Positions 8,806-17,912 of a stretch of DNA of 64,000 nt are shown here, in pieces (positions within the stretch are counted from its first letter, which is position 1; the number at the start of each line of letters is the position of its first letter). Location of the stretch: contig NZ_BMIC01000001.1 in assembly GCF_014641635.1 (NCBI RefSeq), positions 1,421,961 to 1,485,960 on the forward strand, written 5' to 3'. This DNA is from Aquaticitalea lipolytica. Its GTDB lineage: Bacteria > Bacteroidota > Bacteroidia > Flavobacteriales > Flavobacteriaceae. The notes under the pieces were generated by a model. The model had not been told where the DNA came from, ran no database searches, and saw only the letters and a list, made by a program, of their open reading frames with translations. The position numbers and the translations under genes are program-made.

Positions 8806-9970
8806 TCTCGCTGGTTTCTAAAAGGTAAAAACTGAATGCATAAAACATCCAAGATTGCGCCCAACGAATATATGAAATTCTTGAAGTTACTAATTTCTTT
8901 TTTTGATAATAAAAATACCCTTGGGGAGATTGCATATTGTTAATTGTCCATATCAAAACTTTATCTATGAGATCTTTATTTTCGTTAAAGTTTCCAAATT
9001 TAGAGAGAGTTACCACTAATTGGGCTGGTGCATGTATATCTATTGGAAATGTTTGATTATTATAATATTTAGATATGCCTTCTGATGTAAAAAAGGTTTT
9101 TAAATAATAATCCATCCCTTTTTTTAAATGTCTGTCGTAAGAGCTATCATTGGAAACCTGCTTGTAAATATGGATACATTCTAAATTATAACCTGTATGG
9201 AAATTATCAATCCATTGATGAAAGGGTAGTGTCCCATAACTCCATGAGCCATCTTCATTCTGCTTTTTGCACACATATGCAACCACTTTTTTTGCGATTT
9301 TCAGTAAAGTCTCATCTTTAGTATACTTATAAGTAAGACTTAATAATTTTGCCCCTAGAAGCCCTGCGTTGTATACTTGAGTATGGTCTAATGGTGAGTA
9401 TGAAAATGTATAATTGCCATCATTGTCATAAGACTTATTAAGATCATTTAAAACAAATTTTGAAGCGCTAATAACTGTGTCTAAGTATAGCTTATTTTTG
9501 GTTATTTCGTAAGCTTCTAACAATGCGTCTGCAATAAATGTGGTAGCAACAACCGTGGGTGTATACTTGGGTTGGAAAAACGCTCTAGCTTGCCAATCGA
9601 AATTATAGCCCCAACATGCGCCAGAGTAACCTTCTGTTTTAAGCTCAATTATTTGAGTTGCAAGTAGATTAATTTGCTTTAAATATTCTTCCCTCTTTTC
9701 AATTTTATAAAGATTACAATACCCTATTAAAAACAAACCTAACCCTTTTGGATTATAGGCCTTTTTTACACCAAATAACCGCCTTAAGTTTATAGGGTTT
9801 CTTTTAAAAAGCTGAATCCATGCTAATCTAAAAAAACGCGATTTTCCTAAAACGGTTTTTTGTATTATCCAACTGTTTAAGCCATCGTAAGGGTCCCACC
9901 CTTTAAAATCTTCTTTTTCGCAATATGCTTTTAGTTTGTTAAAACTTTCTCTTACTTGATGATGACTCAC
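8798..9970 (-). CDS. putative alpha/alpha-toroid polysaccharide-locus protein
   Basis: This 390-residue soluble protein has no signal peptide and no membrane helix. Its aromatic-rich helical repeats, with blocks such as GACWGYNFDWQARA, WSYGTLPFHQWIDNFHTGYN and YIRWAQSWMFYAF, suggest an alpha/alpha-barrel like those of six-hairpin glycosidases or GlcNAc 2-epimerases. Similar proteins in Bacteroidetes polysaccharide loci are often labelled delta-aminolevulinic acid dehydratase, but I see none of the HemB active-site lysine or zinc-cysteine motifs. The start is a GTG at 9970 that overlaps the upstream gene by 32 bases; no ATG is available nearby. The role is unknown; modification or trimming of a cytoplasmic glycan intermediate is a guess. 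Confidence 0.62.
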   Translation of the reverse strand: MSHHQVRESFNKLKAYCEKEDFKGWDPYDGLNSWIIQKTVLGKSRFFRLAWIQLFKRNPINLRRLFGVKKAYNPKGLGLFLIGYCNLYKIEKREEYLKQINLLATQIIELKTEGYSGACWGYNFDWQARAFFQPKYTPTVVATTFIADALLEAYEITKNKLYLDTVISASKFVLNDLNKSYDNDGNYTFSYSPLDHTQVYNAGLLGAKLLSLTYKYTKDETLLKIAKKVVAYVCKKQNEDGSWSYGTLPFHQWIDNFHTGYNLECIHIYKQVSNDSSYDRHLKKGMDYYLKTFFTSEGISKYYNNQTFPIDIHAPAQLVVTLSKFGNFNENKDLIDKVLIWTINNMQSPQGYFYYQKKKLVTSRISYIRWAQSWMFYAFSFYLLETSENE

Positions 9971-11147
9971 TTTTTTCTGATAATTTAAATATTAAGCTGA
10001 AAAATATAATCCAGAATATTGATGAAGAATGTGGTAGTTCTAAAATGACATTAAAGCATGAAAAAACTACTATTCCTAATAAACTTAATGACAAAAATAA
10101 AATTTCTTTGTCCATTATTAAGGTTTTATTATGGAAAAGACTTTTTATTGGGTAAATTAAAAGAATTAGTGATGGTATCCCAATATGAATTACCATAGAT
10201 AAAAAAGAGTTGTGTGGTGCAGTCAAGTATATATCCTCTCCTCTTATTAATGGGCTATACTTTGTGTCTGGGAAAAGCCCGTTTAATTTTTCAACTGTTT
10301 CTGTCGAAGCATAAGGTATTCCAAATCCCTCGCCAAATATGAAATAATTATTAGCGATTTTTATTAAAGAATCTTTCCAAAAAACAAAGCGCCATTGAGC
10401 ATTAACATCAGTAAATGAAGGTAAAAAAATAAAAATTATAATTATAATAACAAACAAAGTGAGAGCTAGTCTTATTCTATGTTTTTTTTTACTTATAATA
10501 AATAAATATGTAAAATAAATTAACCCCAAGCTTAAATATACAGAGTCGTGCCCAATAGAGAATGAAACCAAAAATAACATTAAAAAAAATAGGTGTTTAA
10601 TCCTTATATTACTTGTTTGTGATAAAATATAGCTTGCTGTCACAAAAAAACCCATAACAATGATTGGAGAAAAATAATTCCTATCAAAAAAAACTGTAGA
10701 TGAATAAAAAGTAAAGAGATAAAATATATAAATCATCTGAACGACAATAGAAGTCATACTGAAATATATTATCCACTTAATTATATTTTTTTCAATAACC
10801 TCTATACTAAAAAGTACATTCATAATTATATAAAGGTATATACCATATCCAAAAAGCATAAATTGTCTAATCGTTAAAATGCTTTTATGGAAATTAAAAT
10901 CTATTCTGAAAAAAGAAATTATAAGATATAAAATTGCAAGAAAAAATAAGACTTCAACGCTCTTTACTCTATTTTCTTTTTTTGCGTACCATATCCCAAA
11001 AATTGACAATAACAATAGTGCAAGATCATGTATATAAAAAAAAGGAGGAAACAGAGTTAATTTTGTATAAGATTTGCCAAAAATAATAAGACAAGATATA
11101 TCTAGTAAAAAAATTATAGTGATAATTATACCTGTTTTATTTTTCAT
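9939..11147 (-). CDS. O-antigen polymerase/ligase-like membrane protein (Wzy-like), copy B
   Basis: This 402-residue protein has about 11-12 hydrophobic segments and a large loop near residues 250-310, the layout of Wzy polymerases and WaaL ligases. The loop holds GEGFGIPYASTE and PHNSFLSM, the latter resembling the PHNxxL motif of the O-antigen ligase family. It is clearly paralogous to the protein at 19876-21084: FLPxFxDxNAxWR, LFGEGFG-type and LELPHS segments correspond in the same order. It overlaps both neighbours (11 and 32 bases). Which copy polymerises the repeat unit cannot be told from sequence. Confidence 0.8.
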   Translation of the reverse strand: MKNKTGIIITIIFLLDISCLIIFGKSYTKLTLFPPFFYIHDLALLLLSIFGIWYAKKENRVKSVEVLFFLAILYLIISFFRIDFNFHKSILTIRQFMLFGYGIYLYIIMNVLFSIEVIEKNIIKWIIYFSMTSIVVQMIYIFYLFTFYSSTVFFDRNYFSPIIVMGFFVTASYILSQTSNIRIKHLFFLMLFLVSFSIGHDSVYLSLGLIYFTYLFIISKKKHRIRLALTLFVIIIIIFIFLPSFTDVNAQWRFVFWKDSLIKIANNYFIFGEGFGIPYASTETVEKLNGLFPDTKYSPLIRGEDIYLTAPHNSFLSMVIHIGIPSLILLIYPIKSLFHNKTLIMDKEILFLSLSLLGIVVFSCFNVILELPHSSSIFWIIFFSLIFKLSEKSESSSSKRKF

Positions 11148-12360
11148 CGCTTTTTGTCTTTATTAACAATAACGAATAAAAGAAACTAAAAAACACAATA
11201 CCTTGTTGTCCTTCTAAAACATCTTCGGTTAAAAAAAACAAAAGTACGATTAACAAAAACCAGCTGTAAAGACTATTGATTTCTATGTGTTTACAATAGG
11301 GCAGGAATATAACAGCAAAAAACAAGAATAATCCAATAACACCAAAAGCTACTAGAAATTGAAGAAATTGATTGTGAGGACCAAACCTATTAGCTGCTGC
11401 ATATTCATAGCTGTTTTCTGTGTACTCATCAACTAGTTCTTGCTTTAAATCACCTGGCGCAACACCAATAATCGGATTTTCTTTAAATAAACTTAAAGCA
11501 GAACTCCATTTTACCAATCTAATAGATAGTACATTCCTTCTATCTTCATTATCAGTAATTTCTATTTTCGTTTTTTTTAATTGTTGGATCTTATCTATTT
11601 TAAAAGGATTAAAAAAATAAAAAACACTTGCTAAAGACACTACAAAAACTACTAAAAAAAATTTATAACTATTCTTTTTAATCAACATAACTAAAAAAAG
11701 CGAAATAACTAGAACCAAGCACAAAATACCAATTAATGATTTTATTAAAAATACATTTAAAATGATAAATAAAATTATAAATAGGGCGTATTTCTTTTTT
11801 GTTTCAAGAAAGTGTTTTACAATTATTGCTAAACTCATAATCAAAAACAAAGAAACGAGTGTTGGATGCCAATCTGAAAAAATTCTTGTAAGTCCAAAGG
11901 AAAGAAACTTGTAATAGTCACCTTGACCAACTCTTACAATATAACTATCTGTTTTAAGAATATCCATAAGAGCATACACGTCTGCAATGCATAAAAATAA
12001 AACAGTCGAATACATAAACACCAATAACATATTTCTCTTTATGCTTTTATCAATCAAATTGGTTATGAAAATCAAAGGAATAAATAGATACGACACGTGC
12101 ATTGTTAATTGATTTATCCCCTTAGGAATATTACTAGTATATACTAAACTTACAATATATAGTAAGAAAAATAAGGGTAACAAAAACGGAAGCATTGTTG
12201 ACTGTTTTGTAATACCTTTATATTGCTTTGTTAACAACCAAACCACTAAAAGCAAAACTATGACAACACCTTCAAGGTTATAAACTCCTGATGGTATCAA
12301 AAAAGCCAACCCATATAATAAATATATATATAGATTATTCAACTTTGGTTGTGACAACAT
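11137..12360 (-). CDS. O-antigen ligase family membrane protein
   Basis: This 407-residue protein has about ten to twelve membrane helices and a periplasmic loop near residues 255-320 that contains IGVAPGDL and the FGPHNQFLQFLVAFGVIGL block, characteristic of the O-antigen ligase (PF04932) family. In that family, enzymes either join polymerised glycan to lipid A core (WaaL) or act as polymerases. It differs in its loop from the two paralogous Wzy-like proteins of the locus, so it is the better candidate for a ligase, although the family label alone does not decide this. It lies 2 bases downstream of the bi-domain oxidoreductase and overlaps the next gene by 11 bases. Confidence 0.85.
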   Translation of the reverse strand: MLSQPKLNNLYIYLLYGLAFLIPSGVYNLEGVVIVLLLVVWLLTKQYKGITKQSTMLPFLLPLFFLLYIVSLVYTSNIPKGINQLTMHVSYLFIPLIFITNLIDKSIKRNMLLVFMYSTVLFLCIADVYALMDILKTDSYIVRVGQGDYYKFLSFGLTRIFSDWHPTLVSLFLIMSLAIIVKHFLETKKKYALFIILFIILNVFLIKSLIGILCLVLVISLFLVMLIKKNSYKFFLVVFVVSLASVFYFFNPFKIDKIQQLKKTKIEITDNEDRRNVLSIRLVKWSSALSLFKENPIIGVAPGDLKQELVDEYTENSYEYAAANRFGPHNQFLQFLVAFGVIGLFLFFAVIFLPYCKHIEINSLYSWFLLIVLLFFLTEDVLEGQQGIVFFSFFYSLLLIKTKSDEK

Positions 12361-12362
12361 AT

Positions 12363-14510
12363 TTAGCTAATGTTTTGTGGTAAGCCTGTCTTTAAACTAT
12401 CTATTATTTTAAATGTTGCTTTAGTCGTTAAACAGATAGACTCAAATGAAATTGGATTCTCTTTTCCTTCTTTTAAAGCTGATAAAAATGCCTCTACTTC
12501 TTGTTTATGTCCTTTAGAAGTCGATTTTAATTTTGTGGTTTTATTTCGTTCGTGTATTTCACCCGATCTAAAATCATGAATACGGCCTATTTTACCTCCT
12601 CCAAACACTTCAATTAATTCTTTAGGTAATGACTTATCGCCATTAGCTAAATAATTAAGGTTGCCAACGGAGCCGTTTTTAAACTTGACAATAATAGAAA
12701 TATTATCATCTGCTTTCATTTTGTCGTTAGAAATGTTAATACATTCTGCATAAACTCGGACTGGCTCCGAATCTGTAAAATACTGCATCAAATCAATAAA
12801 ATGACACATTTCGCCAATAATACGACCTCCTCCAAGCTGTGGGTTTTGTGTCCAATGCTCTTTAGGTATAAATCCTGCATTAACTCTAATGTTAACAAAC
12901 ACAGGTTCTGTTAGATTTTCAAATGCTTTTTTTATGGTTTTAGAAACATCCGCAAATCGTCGATTAAAACCCACCATGAGTTTACTATCTGAGGTCTTGT
13001 AAGCAGTTTCGACAGCATCTAGTTCATCTGGTGTCATTGCCAATGGCTTTTCTACAAATACATTTTTATTTGCTTTTAAAGCTTCAATTGTGTATTGAGC
13101 ATGAGAATTATGTGGAGTTGCAATAAAAACTGTATTGATGTCTTTGTTACACATAACATCTTCTGAATTAGATGATGTATTGTTGAAGCCAAATTTTTGT
13201 GCAACGTTTTTTGATGTTATTCCTTTTGTTGTTACAACAGTATCAAGTGAAACGCCTCCAGATTTTACATTAGGTATTAAATAACTTTGGGCGAAACTTC
13301 CAGCTCCAATAAAGCCCACATTGATATTTTCAGTTTTATTAGTGTTAATTTTGAATTTAGATGTAATTTTTTCTGAATTACCTTCTGGGTATTTTAATAA
13401 AATACCTATTGATGATTCTTCAACTTTCCCTAAAACAATATCATAGGCCTTTTCGGCATCAATAATATCAAAAACATGTGTAGTTAAGGGTTTAAGATTT
13501 ACACTTCCATTAGAAATCAGTTTTAAAAACGCTTCCATATTTCGTTGCTCTGTCCAACGAACATAAGCATAAGGATAATCATTCCCGTTCTCTTCATAAT
13601 TAACATCGTATCTCCCTGGACCATATGAGCAAGACATTCTTAAATCCAATTCTTTTCTGAAGAAATGAGGATCGCGAGGAATATCCATTTTTACAGCTCC
13701 TACAACAACTATCTTTCCTTTTTTACGAGCAATAACTGCAGATAATTCAATAGGATCGTTTGAAGGAGCTGCTGCTGTTATTATAATGCTATCAAAGCCG
13801 TGTCCGTTAGTAAACTCATCTACGCTTGCCAATAAGTTTGAATCGTTTCGTAACATCGCATTATCTGCTGCTGTTTCTTTAGCCAAATCAACTAATCTTG
13901 AGGATAAATCAATTCCAAACACATTACAGCCATTAGCTTTTAATAGTTGACATGTAATTTGCCCTAACAAACCTAAGCCAATAACACATACATTATCACC
14001 TAAAGTTGGCTCACTTTGCCTTACACCCTGTAGGGCAATAGCTCCAAGAGTTGTATAACTAGCGTCTTCAAAAGATACATTATCAGGTATTTTAGCTACT
14101 AAGTTTTGTGGAATAGCAACAATTTCAGAATGTGATGCATAATCTTGCCCAGCACAAGCAACCCTATCACCTACTTGAAACCGATTATTAGTATCCATAG
14201 AAGCTATAACTACACCTGAAGTACTATAGCCCAAAGCTTTTAAACTATCTAGTTTTGTTCTTACTTTGTCTAATGTAGCTTTTAACCCTTCTTTTTTGAT
14301 GTTCTGAAGTACTTGAGCTACTAAATCTGGTCGTTGCTTTGCTTTTCCAATTAAGCTTGCTTTACCTACTTTAACTGTTCCTCTTTCGGTACCTGCGCTA
14401 ATCAATGAAAATTCATTTTCCACTAATACCATACCTTCTGAAATTGATGGTAATGGCACCTCATCTACATATAACTCTCCTGATTTAAAATTTTGTATAA
14501 CTTGTTTCAT
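12363..14510 (-). CDS. bi-domain oxidoreductase (zinc-type alcohol dehydrogenase + Gfo/Idh/MocA)
   Basis: This 715-residue fusion has two parts. Residues 1 to about 375 form a medium-chain dehydrogenase with the nucleotide loop GLGLLGQITCQ near residue 178. Residues from about 390 on form a Gfo/Idh/MocA sugar oxidoreductase that starts with NVGFIGAGSFAQ, carries the EKPLA motif and ends in the family's C-terminal domain. Such fusions are a known type in bacterial polysaccharide loci, often beside a heparinase II/III-like gene; no such gene is present here. It probably oxidises or epimerises a sugar or cyclitol intermediate, but the substrate is unknown. It is 21 bases downstream of the lipoprotein gene. 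Confidence 0.85.
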   Translation of the reverse strand: MKQVIQNFKSGELYVDEVPLPSISEGMVLVENEFSLISAGTERGTVKVGKASLIGKAKQRPDLVAQVLQNIKKEGLKATLDKVRTKLDSLKALGYSTSGVVIASMDTNNRFQVGDRVACAGQDYASHSEIVAIPQNLVAKIPDNVSFEDASYTTLGAIALQGVRQSEPTLGDNVCVIGLGLLGQITCQLLKANGCNVFGIDLSSRLVDLAKETAADNAMLRNDSNLLASVDEFTNGHGFDSIIITAAAPSNDPIELSAVIARKKGKIVVVGAVKMDIPRDPHFFRKELDLRMSCSYGPGRYDVNYEENGNDYPYAYVRWTEQRNMEAFLKLISNGSVNLKPLTTHVFDIIDAEKAYDIVLGKVEESSIGILLKYPEGNSEKITSKFKINTNKTENINVGFIGAGSFAQSYLIPNVKSGGVSLDTVVTTKGITSKNVAQKFGFNNTSSNSEDVMCNKDINTVFIATPHNSHAQYTIEALKANKNVFVEKPLAMTPDELDAVETAYKTSDSKLMVGFNRRFADVSKTIKKAFENLTEPVFVNIRVNAGFIPKEHWTQNPQLGGGRIIGEMCHFIDLMQYFTDSEPVRVYAECINISNDKMKADDNISIIVKFKNGSVGNLNYLANGDKSLPKELIEVFGGGKIGRIHDFRSGEIHERNKTTKLKSTSKGHKQEVEAFLSALKEGKENPISFESICLTTKATFKIIDSLKTGLPQNIS

Positions 14511-14531
14511 GTATTCTCTATCTTTAAGGAA

Positions 14532-15461
14532 CTAATCTTTAATATAATCTTTGTAGTGGTTATCATAAATGTATGAGATATTGTCATACATCTTCTCTAT
14601 GTTATATAAGACTCCCCATGTTCTCCCAGAGGAATTAAATTGCCCTGTCCCTACTTCAATAATTTTTTCTGTATTTGGTATTTCTTTTTTAACAACTATA
14701 AAGTTTTTATACTTCACTCCTAAAACTTGATTTATTTGATAATCTTTTGCGTTAAAGTCTGTAATTAGTTTCTCAGGATTATTTAAATATGTGATATGCA
14801 AATAAAATTGAGTTTCTAAATCTGATTGATCGCCATTGGGTTTAATATAATAAATTATATTATCGTCAATCAATAAATCAAAATTATCATCATGCTTTAT
14901 AAAATAACCTTGATTAAGCGCGGATTCAAACTCTAATAGAAAACGATTGGTTTTTAAATTATTTAAATATTCATTCTTGTAATTTTTAACTCCATTTTTG
15001 AAGCTTTGATTTGACATATATGAGCTCCAAACCCTTCCTTCGTCATTAAACTGTCCAATTAAAATATCATATGTGTCGTTTTTATTTAACAACGGATATT
15101 TATAAACAGCTACATTATTAAAATTTTCACTTAAGCTATCGTTAAATATAAAATCTGTAGGATTTATATCTATAGTTGGTGGATTATCTTGGGTACTTTT
15201 TAATTCTAAAAAGAAATGATTTGTTTTATCCTCAATATTGGGATTAGGCTTTAAAAGGTATAAGCTATTGTTGTAGGCAACTACATCATAACCATTACTG
15301 TTTTTAATAAAGGTCCCATTATACAATGCGTTTTCAATCTCATTATCCTTAAGCATTTTCGTTGATTGCTCTGCTTTATTATCATTGCTATTTGTCTGTT
15401 TTGAGTCGTTTTTACATGAAAAGACCAAAACGCAACTCAATATAAATATTAGTTTTTTCAT
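14532..15461 (-). CDS. lipoprotein with an internal tandem duplication, function unknown
   Basis: This 309-residue protein has a lipoprotein signal with lipobox LVFSC, giving a lipidated Cys16, followed by a low-complexity Asn/Lys linker. I do not recognise the family. The mature part consists of two related units of about 108 residues: residues 41-147 and 177-286. Both open with an E-x-A-L-x-x-G-x-FIK segment, contain a [LI]K-P-N segment near one third, and end in GQFNxxGRxW. The repeats alternate strands and turns and look like small beta domains. Placement between an aminotransferase and an oxidoreductase of the polysaccharide series suggests a periplasmic or surface role in glycan handling, which is inference only. 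Confidence 0.72.
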   Translation of the reverse strand: MKKLIFILSCVLVFSCKNDSKQTNSNDNKAEQSTKMLKDNEIENALYNGTFIKNSNGYDVVAYNNSLYLLKPNPNIEDKTNHFFLELKSTQDNPPTIDINPTDFIFNDSLSENFNNVAVYKYPLLNKNDTYDILIGQFNDEGRVWSSYMSNQSFKNGVKNYKNEYLNNLKTNRFLLEFESALNQGYFIKHDDNFDLLIDDNIIYYIKPNGDQSDLETQFYLHITYLNNPEKLITDFNAKDYQINQVLGVKYKNFIVVKKEIPNTEKIIEVGTGQFNSSGRTWGVLYNIEKMYDNISYIYDNHYKDYIKD

Positions 15462-15468
15462 TTTTTAT

Positions 15469-16617
15469 TTAAATTTTTTTGAAACACTCAATAATATATT
15501 GGTTTTCATCTTTTGTTCTTGAAGCCAATCTAACAAACTCACCATTTAACCCTATTTTGTCAGAGCAAGTTCTTAAATAAATACCATGATTAATAAGCAT
15601 ATTAAATACGAAATCGTCACTGCTTTCGCCATTTAATATTTCTATTAATGCAAAATTAGCCATGCTTGGGTACACTTTTATTTTTGGTATTTGTTTAAGC
15701 TGCTTTATAAACTCTTGTGTTTCTTTGATATATTTAACTCTAACCTGTTCATATTCTTTTAAAAATTCATCTCTTGTATATAGCCTAAAGAAATATTCAG
15801 ATAGCCCATTAGAATTCCATAAAAAACCATTTAAAAGTAGTTCTTGTACACGTCTTGAATTCATAACAGCATACCCTGCTCTAATACCCGCAATACCGAA
15901 ATCTTTAGACATACTTTTTACAAGTATCAAATTAGGGAATTTATACACTAAATTGGAAGCTGTTTTTAAATCGTAATATTCGTTTTCATAAGCAAAGTGT
16001 ATAAAGCTTTCGTCTAATATAAAATTTTTAACGTCTCGTAATTCCCTAAGTAAATGATGCACTTTTTCTGAATCCATGTAACCTCCATTTGGATTGTTCG
16101 GATTGATAAGTACAACTGTATCAGGTCGTTCTTTTTTTACAAGCTTTATATAAGCATCTATATCTAATTCGTAATTATTTTCTTTTAATAGTTTATTATA
16201 AACAACCTCAACATCATCATTTATAAATTCATAATACGATGAAAAGGTTGGAATATTTATAACAATTTTAGATTTTGTGTAACGTTGAATTACAGTTTGA
16301 ATAATTTCTATTGCTCCATTCCCAATAAAAATATTATCAGGGTGGATGCCTATAGCACTAGATAAAGATTCTGCAATGACTCTATTTTGCGATGGGTAAA
16401 ATTCTAACAAATCTCTTAACCCTCCAGTATCTAATAACTCTCTTTTAAAGTATTCCAAAAATAAGTCAGTTGCATACGGGTTTGATAAAAAACAAGCATC
16501 AACTTTAACTTTAAGTTCTGGAATAGCTTCTTTTATAGTAAAAATACTTGGTGAGTGCGATCCAGCTTCTTCTTTTAAAAGGCGCAGCTGTCTGATTAGT
16601 TCTTCTTTTGTTTGCAT
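15469..16617 (-). CDS. PLP-dependent aminotransferase, HisC-like class I/II
   Basis: This 382-residue fold-type I PLP enzyme resembles histidinol-phosphate aminotransferase and the related CobD-type decarboxylases. Visible landmarks are GNGAIEII (phosphate loop), LINPNNPNGGYM, LDESFIHFA with the PLP-binding Asp, and the Schiff-base lysine in KSMSKDFGIAGIRAGY near residue 238. It is not beside other histidine genes and sits after a CapK-like ligase with a TAATG stop/start overlap, so a role in the polysaccharide pathway (for instance making an amine that the ligase could acylate) is likelier than histidine synthesis. That link is inference. Confidence 0.82.
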   Translation of the reverse strand: MQTKEELIRQLRLLKEEAGSHSPSIFTIKEAIPELKVKVDACFLSNPYATDLFLEYFKRELLDTGGLRDLLEFYPSQNRVIAESLSSAIGIHPDNIFIGNGAIEIIQTVIQRYTKSKIVINIPTFSSYYEFINDDVEVVYNKLLKENNYELDIDAYIKLVKKERPDTVVLINPNNPNGGYMDSEKVHHLLRELRDVKNFILDESFIHFAYENEYYDLKTASNLVYKFPNLILVKSMSKDFGIAGIRAGYAVMNSRRVQELLLNGFLWNSNGLSEYFFRLYTRDEFLKEYEQVRVKYIKETQEFIKQLKQIPKIKVYPSMANFALIEILNGESSDDFVFNMLINHGIYLRTCSDKIGLNGEFVRLASRTKDENQYIIECFKKI

Positions 16618-17912
16618 TATAATTTTACCTTAGATTCAATAATTTTCACTTTGTCTGTTTGTTTATTTCTTTGTATTTCTTTTACCACATTAATTTGAAG
16701 AGGAACATTGCCTAAGCGTTGTATAATTCCTTCTTTCAATTGAAGAAGTTCATTATCATTTAATGGTTGGTTTTCACTTATTTCCATATTTACAGATAAA
16801 TCTTCTTCTTGAAGAATATAAAACTGTTTGATGTTTTGAAACTTCTCCATTAAATTATAAAAATTTATAGTAGGTATCGCTTCTTTTCCTTCTTTGTATA
16901 AAATATCATCTTGCCTTCCTTCAATTCCTTTAAATGGAATGTGCATTGCTCTTCCACATTCACAAGTTATATTTTTTTCATGCAAAGGTATTGCCTTATC
17001 ATTGGTATGATATCGCAACAAAGGCATTATGTCATTATTTAACGATGTAGCAATGATAGTGTTGTCTGTATCTATCTCACAAATTCCGTAATCGTCATTA
17101 TTGTGATAATTACCATAAGAACATTGTTGTACTGTAACTGTTCTTTCATTTTGACCATACCAATCTAAAACATCGCATTGCCAATAACTTTCAATTTCAT
17201 TTCTATATTTGGGCAACATGGTCTCTGACGAAGTTATTATGGTTTGGATTTGAGGTAATTTAATATTGTGCTTTTTTAAAAGCAAAGTTAATATATAAAC
17301 TGATGAAGGATAACCTTTTAACACCTTTGCTTGAGATTTTTTAAATGTTTTTAAAAAAATTGGCAAGTGTCCATCGTTAATGTGATATGGTGATAAATAC
17401 CAAAAGTTTCTAATTATATCTCTTTTATGAATTGGTTCGTTTTCTTTTGGGGAAAAGCTTCTTATAACAATAGCAGGCTCTCTTAATCGGTAACTAAACT
17501 TTCCGAAAGACCAAGCTCTATATCCCAGAATCACCTCGATAGCATCACTAAAATAGTGCTTTGGAACCTTAAATGGCTTCCCTGATGACCCGGAGGTAGA
17601 TTTCCATTGCAAATTATTAATGTTTTTATCTTCTCTTATAAAATCTAAAGGGTTTTGCCTAATAATGTCTTTATTTATTAAAGGCAGTTTTTTTAATTCT
17701 TGCAAGCTAAAATTATCGAAGTCTATCTCAGATTTATATGGCTTATAGTAAGGTACTTTATTAACTGCTATTGTTAAGATGCGTTTTAGTTTACGTTCTT
17801 GGTATAGTTTGATGTCGCTTGCAGATTTGGATTGAAATTTTAAATATTCAGAATATTTTAAATAAGTGTATACTATGTTTGTAAACTTATTTACGACATG
17901 GCTTAGTTTCAT
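16617..17912 (-). CDS. CapK/PaaK-like adenylate-forming ligase, second copy
   Basis: This 431-residue protein is a second CapK-like enzyme, only distantly similar to the one at 1762-3081. The phosphate loop is TSGSSGKP at residues 106-113, and DWYGQNERT near residue 250 takes the place of the usual YG-x-[ST]E motif. Unlike the first copy it has a cluster of cysteines, including CECG near residue 310, of the kind that may bind zinc in this family. It overlaps the PHP gene by 4 bases upstream and the aminotransferase by 1 base downstream (TAATG), which points to tight translational coupling of the three. Substrate unknown. Confidence 0.83.
   Translation of the reverse strand: MKLSHVVNKFTNIVYTYLKYSEYLKFQSKSASDIKLYQERKLKRILTIAVNKVPYYKPYKSEIDFDNFSLQELKKLPLINKDIIRQNPLDFIREDKNINNLQWKSTSGSSGKPFKVPKHYFSDAIEVILGYRAWSFGKFSYRLREPAIVIRSFSPKENEPIHKRDIIRNFWYLSPYHINDGHLPIFLKTFKKSQAKVLKGYPSSVYILTLLLKKHNIKLPQIQTIITSSETMLPKYRNEIESYWQCDVLDWYGQNERTVTVQQCSYGNYHNNDDYGICEIDTDNTIIATSLNNDIMPLLRYHTNDKAIPLHEKNITCECGRAMHIPFKGIEGRQDDILYKEGKEAIPTINFYNLMEKFQNIKQFYILQEEDLSVNMEISENQPLNDNELLQLKEGIIQRLGNVPLQINVVKEIQRNKQTDKVKIIESKVKL

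Noticed and set aside
10762..10780. Possible DnaA box (TTATCCACTT) as sign of an origin
   Set aside because: A single match inside a coding region, with no cluster of boxes or AT-rich unwinding element beside it.
12094..12099. CACGTG core as a further parS-like site
   Set aside because: Flanking bases do not match the parS arms; it is inside a coding sequence.
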